A stretch of 64,000 nucleotides of DNA from positions 20,653 to 84,652 of the forward strand of contig NZ_JAUYNX010000035.1 of the NCBI RefSeq assembly GCF_030704825.1. The letters are read 5' to 3'. Source of the stretch: Brevundimonas sp. (GTDB lineage Bacteria; Pseudomonadota; Alphaproteobacteria; Caulobacterales; Caulobacteraceae). This document shows, piece after piece, positions 8,902 to 16,680 of this stretch (its first letter is position 1; each line of letters begins with the position of its first letter). The position numbers and the translations under genes are program-made. Under the pieces are notes generated by a model. The model had not been told where the DNA came from. It saw only the letters and a program-made list of their open reading frames with translations, and made no database searches.

Positions 8902-9062
8902 ACATCATCTTCCTGCTGGCGCCGTTCTCGGTGGCCCTCGGCCTGATCGCCGTGGGGGCCTTTGTCTGGACCCTGCGCTCCGGCCAGTACGACGACATCG
9001 AAGGGTCGGCGGCCCGCATCCTGATCGAGGACGACCCCGGGTCCGACGCGCCCGCGCCCTGA
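8898..9062 (+). CDS. ccoS: cbb3-type oxidase assembly protein CcoS
   Basis: A 54-residue ORF with one membrane helix (about residues 4-25) followed by the CcoS hallmark in which the helix runs into RSGQYDDIEGSAARIL. The ATG overlaps the ccoI stop by 4 bp. CcoS is needed for cofactor insertion into CcoN. Last gene of the cco cluster. Confidence 0.93.
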   Translation: MNIIFLLAPFSVALGLIAVGAFVWTLRSGQYDDIEGSAARILIEDDPGSDAPAP

Positions 9063-9139
9063 GGCCGTTCCGCGTTTGACGCCGATCAATGCGTTCCCGC
9101 GCCGGGCGCGGTCCTGTGAGGCCGCAAAGGAGCCCGGCC

Positions 9140-9285
9140 ATGTCCGAAGACACTCTCCCGATCCTGCTCATGATCGTCGCCTTCTTCCTGACCTTCCTCA
9201 TGCCGGTCGGAGGCGTGTCGATCCTTGGCCGTCCCCGCCTGGTTCCGCAGGGGACGCCGATGCGCCGGTCGGCCGGCGGGGACGA

Positions 9286-9295
<10 letters not shown>
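9140..9295 (+). CDS. Small single-span membrane protein, function unknown
   Basis: The 51-residue ORF starts at the ATG at 9140, preceded by AAGGAG at 8 bases, so a longer in-frame start at 9089 is not needed. It has one hydrophobic helix (about residues 6-28) and a basic, Gly-rich tail. Its stop codon lies inside the acceptor stem of the convergent tRNA-Lys gene. It sits 77 bp after ccoS and could be a late member of that transcript. I do not recognise a family. Confidence 0.5.
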
Positions 9296-9361
<66 letters not shown>

Positions 9362-9510
9362 GGACCATGCGTCGGGCGGAGCCTTTCAAGGCTCGCGCCG
9401 TCCCGACCGGGCCGGTTGGGGACCGGCTGCGGCGAGGGGGCGTACCTAATGGGAATGCCGCGCGCGCGCAAGGGGATTTGGCCCGGCGTTCCGGTTTGTC
9501 GCAGGCGCGG

Positions 9511-11139
9511 TCAGGCCGGGGCGGCGGCCTCAAGCGCCTGGATCAGCACGCCCATGTTCTTGATGTACTCGCCGGTCGAGACGCCCATCACCGGGAAGTC
9601 GGTGATGTACGGCGAGGTGTCGCTGGCGTCGCCGACGCGGGTGAGGCGGAACTCGCCGGGGGCGACCTCGGGCGAACCGTCGCCGATGTAGGGATTGCTG
9701 ACCGCCCTCAGCGGCGTGGGCCAGTAGCCGCGCGGGTTCAGTCCGGCGATCAGGGCGGCGATCACCGCGGGCTCGGCCGGTGGGCGGGCGCCGCTGCTGG
9801 TCATGTCCGAGACCGAAATGTCCTGCAGGGTGAAATAGCGGGGCAGGGCGACCGAGCCCTGGCGCGCCAGCAGGGGCGAGCCCTCGCGCGCGGCTTCGGG
9901 CGTCATCGCGGCCAGACGGTCATACTCGGCGCGCAGCCCCGCGACGTCGACCGCCCGGAACGAACTGTAGTGGATGACCGTGTCCTCGGGGTTCCCGTCG
10001 ACATAGTAGGCGCCGTTGACGACGTTCGAACCGCGGCGGTGGACGTACAGCGGCCTGTTCGTGCCCGGCTGTATGAAGGTCGGATGGGTGCGGCCGTCGC
10101 GCTGGAGCCGCTGGGGCAGGCGGACGGACTCCAGCCAGTCCAGGGCCTCGGGCACGCGGGCGATGTATTTCCGGTCGCCCGTCAGGCGATAGAAGCTGAA
10201 CAGCTGGCCGATGTTGGCCGCCGTGGTGTGGGTGGCGTAGGCCTCGGGCTCGTAGGTGCGGGCCGCTACGGGCCTGAGGGTGGCGGCGTCGTGCTGGAGG
10301 CCCCAGCCGGCCTGGGGCGCGGGCTGCTGGCAGGCGAGGAAGCAGTCCATCGACCGGCGGATCGGGTCGAGCAGACGGCGGTCGCCAAGCGTCTGGTAGC
10401 AGAAGATCAGAAACTTGATGTTCTCGCCGGCCACGTCGTCGTTGAACGTGATGTAGCCGGTGTAGTCGGGCCGTCCGTGCAGGCCGGGGTCCTGGCTGAG
10501 CGGGTAGCGCTGGGGCCAGCCGCCGTTGGCATACTGGCTGTCGAGGACGAAGCGGATGGCCCGGTCCAGCGGGACGCGGTACGCCCGCTCGCGCTTCTCC
10601 AGATAGAGCCGAAGCAGGAATTGGGACGCCTCGGAGGTGCCCGCGTCGTCGAAGGTGGCGTTGCCGTAGTAGTGCTGGAATTCCTCCATCCGCCAGGCGT
10701 TCTTGCCATAGGTGTCGTACCAGCGGCGCAGGGACTCCTCGCCCGCCGTGTCGATGACGTAGTTCCAGCCGCCCGAGGGATGCTGACCCCTGACCAGGGC
10801 GTCGGCGGCGCTCTTCGCGGCGGCGTAATAGGCCTCGTCGCCGGTGGCGTGGTACGCGTCGAGGAACAGGTGGCCCATGGTCGCCGTGCCCGGGGGCTGG
10901 ACCCAGATCATGGTCGGCGAGGCCTCCAGCTCGCCCCAGCGGCGCGAGAAGTCGGGCAGGGCCGACCAGACGTAGCCGCCGCCCACCGCGGCCTCCTCGA
11001 CCATGAAGCGGGTCGCCCGCTTCATGGTCTCCAGTACGGCCGTGCGGTCGGCCCCGGCCGTCTGCGCGAACACCGGGCCGGCGAGCGCGGCCGCGGCCGC
11101 CGCCGCCATCAGGCCGCGACGGGAAAACCGGATCGACAT
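9511..11139 (-). CDS. Exported pectate lyase, PL10/PelA-like
   Basis: This 542-residue protein is predicted to cleave polygalacturonate by beta-elimination. The start at 11139 is set by a strong AGGAGGT 5-6 bases upstream. The N-terminus SIRFSRRGLMAAAAAAALAG looks like a Tat-type (twin-arginine) signal ending in VFAQ. The mature part is rich in the alpha-barrel repeats of the pectic acid lyase family, with GGWNYVID, NGGWPQRYPL and TFNDDVAGENIKF. It is longer than many PL10 catalytic domains because of extra N- and C-terminal sequence. A palindrome at 11158-11171 lies just upstream. Family is fairly sure; substrate is inferred. Confidence 0.82.
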   Translation of the reverse strand: MSIRFSRRGLMAAAAAAALAGPVFAQTAGADRTAVLETMKRATRFMVEEAAVGGGYVWSALPDFSRRWGELEASPTMIWVQPPGTATMGHLFLDAYHATGDEAYYAAAKSAADALVRGQHPSGGWNYVIDTAGEESLRRWYDTYGKNAWRMEEFQHYYGNATFDDAGTSEASQFLLRLYLEKRERAYRVPLDRAIRFVLDSQYANGGWPQRYPLSQDPGLHGRPDYTGYITFNDDVAGENIKFLIFCYQTLGDRRLLDPIRRSMDCFLACQQPAPQAGWGLQHDAATLRPVAARTYEPEAYATHTTAANIGQLFSFYRLTGDRKYIARVPEALDWLESVRLPQRLQRDGRTHPTFIQPGTNRPLYVHRRGSNVVNGAYYVDGNPEDTVIHYSSFRAVDVAGLRAEYDRLAAMTPEAAREGSPLLARQGSVALPRYFTLQDISVSDMTSSGARPPAEPAVIAALIAGLNPRGYWPTPLRAVSNPYIGDGSPEVAPGEFRLTRVGDASDTSPYITDFPVMGVSTGEYIKNMGVLIQALEAAAPA

Positions 11140-11157
11140 TGGACACCTCCTGCAGCC

Positions 11158-11171
11158 TGACACCGGTATCA
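11158..11171. promoter_or_regulatory. Near-palindromic operator candidate upstream of pectate lyase
   Basis: TGACACCGGTATCA is an imperfect 14-bp palindrome with one mismatched pair and a central CG, the layout of LacI-family operators. It ends 19 bp before the lyase ATG and lies about 110 bp before the divergent permease. No LacI-type regulator is encoded in the window. Confidence 0.45.
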
Positions 11172-11279
11172 TTGCAGGAAGCCCGGCGCGTGCAAGCGGG
11201 CCATTCCGGTTTGCCGGCGGGCGGGCTAGGCTCCGCGCAAATCAGCCGCCGGGGAGCGGCGCAGGGGAGACGCGACATC

Positions 11280-12731
11280 ATGGCCTTCTGGAACCGCCGG
11301 CGCTCGATCGACGCCATGCTGGCCCCGCACGAAGGGCCCGCGCTGAAGAAGACGCTGGGCTGGCCCCACCTGATGGCGCTGGGCGTCGGGGCCATCGTCG
11401 GCACCGGCATCCTGACCCTGATCGGGGTCGGGGCCGGGTTGGCGGGTCCGGCGGTGATGATCAGCTTCGCCCTGGCGGGCCTGGTCTGCGCCTGCGCCGC
11501 CCTGGCCTATGCCGAACTGTCGACCATGATGCCGGCGGCGGGCAGCGCCTATACCTATTCCTACGCCGTGCTGGGCGAGCTGATCGCCTGGATCGTGGGC
11601 TGGAGCCTGATCCTCGAATACTCCCTGGTGGTTTCGGCGGTGGCGGTGGGCTGGTCGGGCTACGCCACCGGCTTCCTGACCGGGATGGGGATTGACCTGC
11701 CCACCATGCTGACGGCGGGGCCGCACGTACCGGGCGGCTTCATCAACCTGCCGGCGGTGTTCATCATCGCCGTGGTCACGGGCCTGCTGCTTCTGGGCAC
11801 GCGGGAAAGCGCCACGGTCAACGCGGTTCTGGTGGCGATCAAGATCGCCGCCCTGATCGCCTTCGTGGCTATCGCCCTGCCGGCCTTCGACGGCGCCAAC
11901 TTCACCCCCTTCATGCCCAACGGCTTCGGCGCCCCCAGCCTGCCCTTCATGGAGCAGATCACGGGTCAGCCCGTGGTCCAGACCGGGGTCATGGCGGCCG
12001 CGGCGATCATCTTTTTCGCCTTCTACGGCTTCGACGCCATCTCGACGGCGGCCGAGGAGACCAAGCGGCCCGAGCGCGATCTGGCCATCGGCATCGTCGG
12101 CTCCATGGTCGTCTGCACGGCCTTGTACCTGGTCGTGGCGGCCGCGGCGATCGGCGCCCGGCCAGTGGCCAGCTTCGCCGAAAGCCCCGAGCCCCTGGCC
12201 CTGATCCTGCGCGAGATGGGGCAGGGCACAGCGGCGCAGTGGATCGCGGCCAGCGCCGTGATCGCCCTGCCGACCGTGCTGCTGGCCTTCCTGTTCGGCC
12301 AGAGCCGGATATTCCTCGGCATGGCGCGCGACGGCCTGTTGCCCCGCAAGCTCGCCAAGGTCTCGGTGCGTGGCGTGCCGGCGGTGGTGACCATCTTCAC
12401 CGCCATTGTGGTGGCCGCCCTCGCCGGGGTCATGCGGCTGGACGAACTGGCGTCGCTGGCCAACGCCGGGACGCTGGCGGCCTTCGCGGCGGTGGGGGTT
12501 TGCCTGATGGTGCTGCGCATCCGCGAACCGAACCGCAAGCGGCTGTTCAAGGCGCCGTTGTGGTGGCTGGTGGGGACGATCACCATCGTCGGCTGCATCA
12601 TCTTCTTCTTCAGCCTGCGGGGCTCGACGCAGCAGTGGTTCTTCGCCTGGAACGGCGTCGGCCTGATCGTCTATTTCGCCTGGTCGGCGTGGAATTCGCG
12701 GCTGGCCAGGGGCGAGGAGGCCGAGGGCTGA
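11280..12731 (+). CDS. APC-family amino acid permease (cationic amino acid transporter type)
   Basis: The 483-residue inner-membrane protein has about 12 membrane segments. The first carries the APC substrate-binding motif GVGAIVGTGILTL, and helix 6 has FFAFYGFDAISTAAEE, typical of YfnA/CAT-type transporters. It imports an amino acid with protons; the substrate cannot be told from sequence. The ATG at 11280 (GGGGAG about 9 bases upstream) is preferred over an upstream in-frame start. Its stop shares one base with the ATG of the following Hpt gene. Confidence 0.9.
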   Translation: MAFWNRRRSIDAMLAPHEGPALKKTLGWPHLMALGVGAIVGTGILTLIGVGAGLAGPAVMISFALAGLVCACAALAYAELSTMMPAAGSAYTYSYAVLGELIAWIVGWSLILEYSLVVSAVAVGWSGYATGFLTGMGIDLPTMLTAGPHVPGGFINLPAVFIIAVVTGLLLLGTRESATVNAVLVAIKIAALIAFVAIALPAFDGANFTPFMPNGFGAPSLPFMEQITGQPVVQTGVMAAAAIIFFAFYGFDAISTAAEETKRPERDLAIGIVGSMVVCTALYLVVAAAAIGARPVASFAESPEPLALILREMGQGTAAQWIAASAVIALPTVLLAFLFGQSRIFLGMARDGLLPRKLAKVSVRGVPAVVTIFTAIVVAALAGVMRLDELASLANAGTLAAFAAVGVCLMVLRIREPNRKRLFKAPLWWLVGTITIVGCIIFFFSLRGSTQQWFFAWNGVGLIVYFAWSAWNSRLARGEEAEG

Positions 12732-13084
12732 TGGCCCTGCGCGACCTGTCCGGGGCGGTCGATTTCGCCGTGCTGGAGCGGATGACCGGGGGCGACGACG
12801 CCATCACCGAGGAGGTGCTGGGCCTGTTCGCACAGCAGGCGGCGATGTGGTCGCCGATGCTGGACGTGCGCGAGGATGGCTGGCGCGACGGGGTCCACAC
12901 TCTCCGCGGCGCGGCGGCGGGCATCGGCGCGGGCGAACTTGCGGAGGCCTGCCAGACCGCCGAGGCGGCGGAGAAGGCCGAGGCTCCGCCGCTGCTGGAA
13001 CGGGTTCGGGATGCGCTGGAGACGGCCCTGGCCGACGTCGCGGCCTATCGGCACGCGCTGATGCTGAGGTCTCTCCGAGGCTAG
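12731..13084 (+). CDS. Histidine phosphotransfer (Hpt) domain protein
   Basis: The 117-residue helical protein has the Hpt signature HTLRGAAAGIGAGEL, with the likely phospho-accepting His56. It lacks kinase or receiver domains, so it would relay phosphate between separate proteins. It is translationally coupled (TGATG) to an amino-acid permease, an unusual partner. It ends tail to tail with chorismate mutase: both genes use the same CTAG for their TAG stops. Confidence 0.75.
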   Translation: MALRDLSGAVDFAVLERMTGGDDAITEEVLGLFAQQAAMWSPMLDVREDGWRDGVHTLRGAAAGIGAGELAEACQTAEAAEKAEAPPLLERVRDALETALADVAAYRHALMLRSLRG

Positions 13085-13425
13085 GCGCGTCTGCGGTCCC
13101 AGGCCTCGAACTCGTAGGCGATGCAGCGGTCGATCAGGGTGCGCCAGACCGGCTCGGCGATGGCGGGCGACAGGCCGGCGGGGCCGGCGGCGGCCAGCAC
13201 CTTGCTCACCACGTCCTCGATGCGGGCGTCGTCGTGCACCACGGAACGGTCCGGCTTGATGCGGGCTGCGGCGTCCATGTAGCGCTGACGCTCGGCCAGC
13301 AGCTGGACGAGGGCGCGGTCGAGGGCGTCGACGCCCTGACGGACCTCGGCCATGGTGGCGCAGGCTTCCGGCGCGGTGCGCGGATCGATCGTGACGCTAT
13401 CCGACAAAGGCGCGCTCCAGCACAT
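13081..13425 (-). CDS. Chorismate mutase, AroQ type
   Basis: The 114-residue, all-helical protein converts chorismate to prephenate for Phe/Tyr synthesis. The family pattern is visible: MAEVRQGVDALDRALVQLLA at the start of helix 1, then R-x-x-Y-M-x-x-A-A-R-I-K and a C-terminal helix ending AYEFEAWD. The start is uncertain: ATG at 13425 overlaps the fpr coding end by 29 bp, and a TTG at 13407 is also possible. It lies downstream of fpr and is probably co-transcribed. Confidence 0.85.
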   Translation of the reverse strand: MCWSAPLSDSVTIDPRTAPEACATMAEVRQGVDALDRALVQLLAERQRYMDAAARIKPDRSVVHDDARIEDVVSKVLAAAGPAGLSPAIAEPVWRTLIDRCIAYEFEAWDRRRA

Positions 13426-14212
13426 AGTCGCCCGGCTCGGCGTTCGAGCCTTCCTTCATGCCGAGGGCCTCGAGCAGTTCGCCCGTCTCCTTGATCATGG
13501 CCATGGAGCCGCACAGCATGACCCGGTCGCGGTCGGGCGAGAAGCCGCGCGGCAGGCCGAGGTCGTCAAACAGGGCGCCGGACCTGATCCGGTCGGTGAT
13601 CCGGCCGGGGTGTTCGAAGGGCTCGCGGGTGACGGTGGGATAGTAGGTCAGCCGGGCCTTCGCCTCCTCGCCGATCAGGGGATCGTCGTGAATCCCCGAG
13701 GTCAGGAATTCGCGGTAGGTCAGGTCGGCGACATGGCGCACCGTGTGGCAGACCACGACATGGTCGAAACGGCTGTAAGTGTCGGGATCGCGGACCACGC
13801 TGAGCCAGGGCGCCAGGCCGGTGCCCGTCCCGATCAGCCAGAGGCGCTCGCCGCCGGTGAGGGCGTCCAGCACCAGGGTGCCGGTGGGCTTCTTCCCCAT
13901 CAGGACCGTGTCGCCCGGCTGGATCTTCTGGAGGCGCGAGGTCAGGGGGCCGTCCGGGACCTTGATCGACAGGAATTCCAGCTGCTCGTCCCACGCGGGG
14001 CTGGCGATGGAATAGGCCCGCAGGATGGGCTTGCCGCCGTCTTCGCCGGGCAGGCCGATCATCACGAACTCGCCCGAGCGGAAGCGGAAATCGTCGGGTC
14101 GGGCGATGGCGAAGCTGAACAGCTGGTCGGTCCAGTGGCGCACCCACAGCACTTCCAGTTCATGGAAGGCGGAGGCTTTCGCGGGTGACGGAGAGGCGGC
14201 GACGTCGGTCAT
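13397..14212 (-). CDS. fpr: Ferredoxin/flavodoxin-NADP+ reductase
   Basis: This 271-residue FAD enzyme moves electrons between NADPH and ferredoxin or flavodoxin. The FAD site RAYSIASP, the NADP-binding GTGLAPWLSVVRDP and the terminal aromatic-free ending YVLERAFVG are typical of the proteobacterial Fpr class. The ATG at 14212 (MTDVAAS) is preferred because the longer in-frame start adds a Pro-rich extension with no family counterpart. It is divergent from the DPP IV gene across about 104 bp. Confidence 0.93.
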   Translation of the reverse strand: MTDVAASPSPAKASAFHELEVLWVRHWTDQLFSFAIARPDDFRFRSGEFVMIGLPGEDGGKPILRAYSIASPAWDEQLEFLSIKVPDGPLTSRLQKIQPGDTVLMGKKPTGTLVLDALTGGERLWLIGTGTGLAPWLSVVRDPDTYSRFDHVVVCHTVRHVADLTYREFLTSGIHDDPLIGEEAKARLTYYPTVTREPFEHPGRITDRIRSGALFDDLGLPRGFSPDRDRVMLCGSMAMIKETGELLEALGMKEGSNAEPGDYVLERAFVG

Positions 14213-14316
14213 TGCGGGCTTATTAGGGGGTGAGGGGGCGGGGGGGAAGCCGTGCGGATGTCGCGCTTGCCGCAAGGGGGATGACGACGCCGGAATCTCC
14301 CTCTAGCGTCGCCGCC

Positions 14317-16680
14317 ATGCGCAACAAACTTCTCGTCTCCACCCTGTTTCTCGCGGCGCTTTCGCCGTTCACCGCCGCGATGGCGCAAAGTTCGGACAGG
14401 GCGCCGGACCCGGCCGTCCTGACGCCCGAACGGGTCTTCGCCGATCCTTCGCTCACCGGGCCGGTCGCGCGGGGCGTCAGCCTGTCGCCGGACGGCGAAC
14501 TGGTGGCTTTCCTGCGCTCGAGAGACGACGACGTCGACGTGCTGGACCTGTGGGCGGCGCCGACGGGCGAGGGCGAGCCGTTCAAGCTGATCGACGCCCG
14601 GGCGCTGGTCCCCGACGCCGGCGAACTGTCCGAGGCCGAGAAGGCGCGGCGCGAGCGGATGCGGATCTCGCAGCGCGGGGTGGTCGAGTATTCGTGGGAC
14701 GAGCAGGGGCGCTACATCCTGGCTCCGCTGGAAGGCGACATCTTCCTGGCCGAGCGCCCGGATAACGCGGGAGGGGGCGGGGCGGTGCGCCGTCTGACCG
14801 AAACCGAAGCCGACGAGATCGACGCCAAGGTCTCGCCCAAGGGCAATTTCGTCTCCTTCGTGCGCGACCAGGATCTGGTGGTTGTGGATCTGGCCGCCGG
14901 CCGCGAGACCGAGGTCACGACCGAAGGCGACGGCCTGATCACCTGGGCCACCGCCGAATTCATCGCCCAGGAGGAGATGGATCGCGACACCGGCTACTGG
15001 TGGAGCCCGGACGAGCGCTACATCGCCCTGCAGCGGACCGACGAGGCGACCGTCGACGTCATCCCGCGACTGGACATCACCGGCGGCGGGGCCAGGGTGA
15101 TCGAGCAGCGCTACCCGCGCGCCGGCCGGCCCAATGCGGTGGTCGAGCTGTTCGTCCACGACCGCGAAAGCGGACGCCGGACGCAGGTCGACCTGGGCGA
15201 GAACCGCGACATCTATCTGGCCCGGGTCGACTGGTCGGTCGATGGCCGCACCCTGTATGTCCAGCGCCAGTCGCGCGACCAGAAGACGCTGGACCTGTTG
15301 AGCGTCGATCCCGCCACGGGCGCGTCGCGGGTGATCCTGACCCGGACCTCGGACGCATGGGTGCCTCTGAACCACGATTTCCGGGCGCTGGACGACGGGA
15401 ACTTCATCTGGTCGTCGGAGGAGACGGGCTGGAAACACCTGTATCTCTACGACCGCGACGGGACGATGATCCGGCCGATCACCCACGGTCCGTGGCCGGT
15501 GAAGAGCCTTAACGGGGTCAACCAGCAGACCGGCGAGGTCTTCTTCACCGCCTCCTTCGGCTATGCCGAACGGCCCGAGGGCGTCACCGGCGGCCACAGC
15601 GCCTGCCCGCTGCCGGGGGGACGGGTGGCGATGTGCGACGTTCAGGGCGAGCGGCCGACGATCCAGCGGCTGTGGCGGGCGTCGCTCAACGAACTGCGCC
15701 AGGCCACGCCGGTGACGAGCGACGGCGGCTGGTGGTCGGCCTCGATGAACAAGACCGGCACGGCCTTCGTCGGCAACTATTCGGATCCCGGCACGCCGCC
15801 GCAGTCGGGGCTGTATCGGGCCGACGGGACCTTCGTGCGCTGGATCGAGGAGAACCGGCTCGACGAGACCCATCCCTTCTGGCCTTACGCTTCCCGCCGT
15901 CAGACGCCGACCTTCGGCACACTGGACAGCCATGGCGAGATGCTGGTCTGGCAGATGACCACGCCGCCGGGCTTCGATCCGTCGAAGCAGTATCCGGTGG
16001 TCATGCAGGTCTATGGCGGCCCGTCGGGCGGCGGGGTCAAGCAGGGGTGGCAGCCGGCCACCAGCCAACTGCTGACCGAGGCCGGCTACATCGTCTTCCG
16101 CCTCGACAATCGCGGCGAGGGCGACCGGTCGGCGGCCTTCAAACAGGCCCTGTATCTGAAGATGGGCCAGCCCGAGATCGAGGATCAGGTGCTGGCGGCG
16201 AACCATCTGCGCTCGCTACCCTATGTTGACGACGACCGCATCGCCATGATGGGCTGGTCCTACGGCGGATTCATGAGCCTGATGGCCCTGACCGAGCCGG
16301 AGATGGGCCTGGCCTCGGCCATCGCGGGGGCGCCGCCGACGGAGTGGAGCCTGTACGACACTCACTACACCGAGCGGTACATGTCGACGCCGGAAGCGAA
16401 TGCCGAGGGCTACGCGGCCTCGGACGCCATTCCGCGCCTGCCGAACCTGACCGGACGGCTGCTGTTGATGCACGGCATGGCCGACGACAACGTCATCCTG
16501 GAGAACTCCACGCGGGTCATCGACGCGCTGCAGGCTTCGTCCATTCCCTTCGAACTGATGCTCTACCCCGGCCAGCGCCACGGCGTCCGGGGCAATGAAA
16601 GGCAGCTGCAGCAATGGCGGACGTATCTGGACTTCCTGGACCGGACGATCGGTGCAAGGGCGCCCGCCGCGCGGGACTGA
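14317..16680 (+). CDS. Exported S9 family peptidase, dipeptidyl peptidase IV type
   Basis: The start MRNKLLVSTLFLAALS gives a Sec signal ending AMAQ; the frame is open further upstream but without a signal. The 787-residue product has the N-terminal DPP IV beta-propeller and a C-terminal alpha/beta-hydrolase. Catalytic residues are Ser648 in GWSYGGFM, Asp723/724 in MADDNV and His755 in GQRHGVRG. It should release X-Pro-type dipeptides in the periplasm or at the cell surface. The amidase gene starts within its last 67 bp. Confidence 0.92.
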   Translation: MRNKLLVSTLFLAALSPFTAAMAQSSDRAPDPAVLTPERVFADPSLTGPVARGVSLSPDGELVAFLRSRDDDVDVLDLWAAPTGEGEPFKLIDARALVPDAGELSEAEKARRERMRISQRGVVEYSWDEQGRYILAPLEGDIFLAERPDNAGGGGAVRRLTETEADEIDAKVSPKGNFVSFVRDQDLVVVDLAAGRETEVTTEGDGLITWATAEFIAQEEMDRDTGYWWSPDERYIALQRTDEATVDVIPRLDITGGGARVIEQRYPRAGRPNAVVELFVHDRESGRRTQVDLGENRDIYLARVDWSVDGRTLYVQRQSRDQKTLDLLSVDPATGASRVILTRTSDAWVPLNHDFRALDDGNFIWSSEETGWKHLYLYDRDGTMIRPITHGPWPVKSLNGVNQQTGEVFFTASFGYAERPEGVTGGHSACPLPGGRVAMCDVQGERPTIQRLWRASLNELRQATPVTSDGGWWSASMNKTGTAFVGNYSDPGTPPQSGLYRADGTFVRWIEENRLDETHPFWPYASRRQTPTFGTLDSHGEMLVWQMTTPPGFDPSKQYPVVMQVYGGPSGGGVKQGWQPATSQLLTEAGYIVFRLDNRGEGDRSAAFKQALYLKMGQPEIEDQVLAANHLRSLPYVDDDRIAMMGWSYGGFMSLMALTEPEMGLASAIAGAPPTEWSLYDTHYTERYMSTPEANAEGYAASDAIPRLPNLTGRLLLMHGMADDNVILENSTRVIDALQASSIPFELMLYPGQRHGVRGNERQLQQWRTYLDFLDRTIGARAPAARD

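Noticed and set aside
9379..9394. GAGCC-TTTCAA-GGCTC inverted repeat next to tRNA-Lys
   Set aside because: It lies on the 5' side of the minus-strand tRNA and far from the 3' end of the pectate lyase mRNA reading direction. The stem is only 5 bp, too weak to call a terminator or operator.
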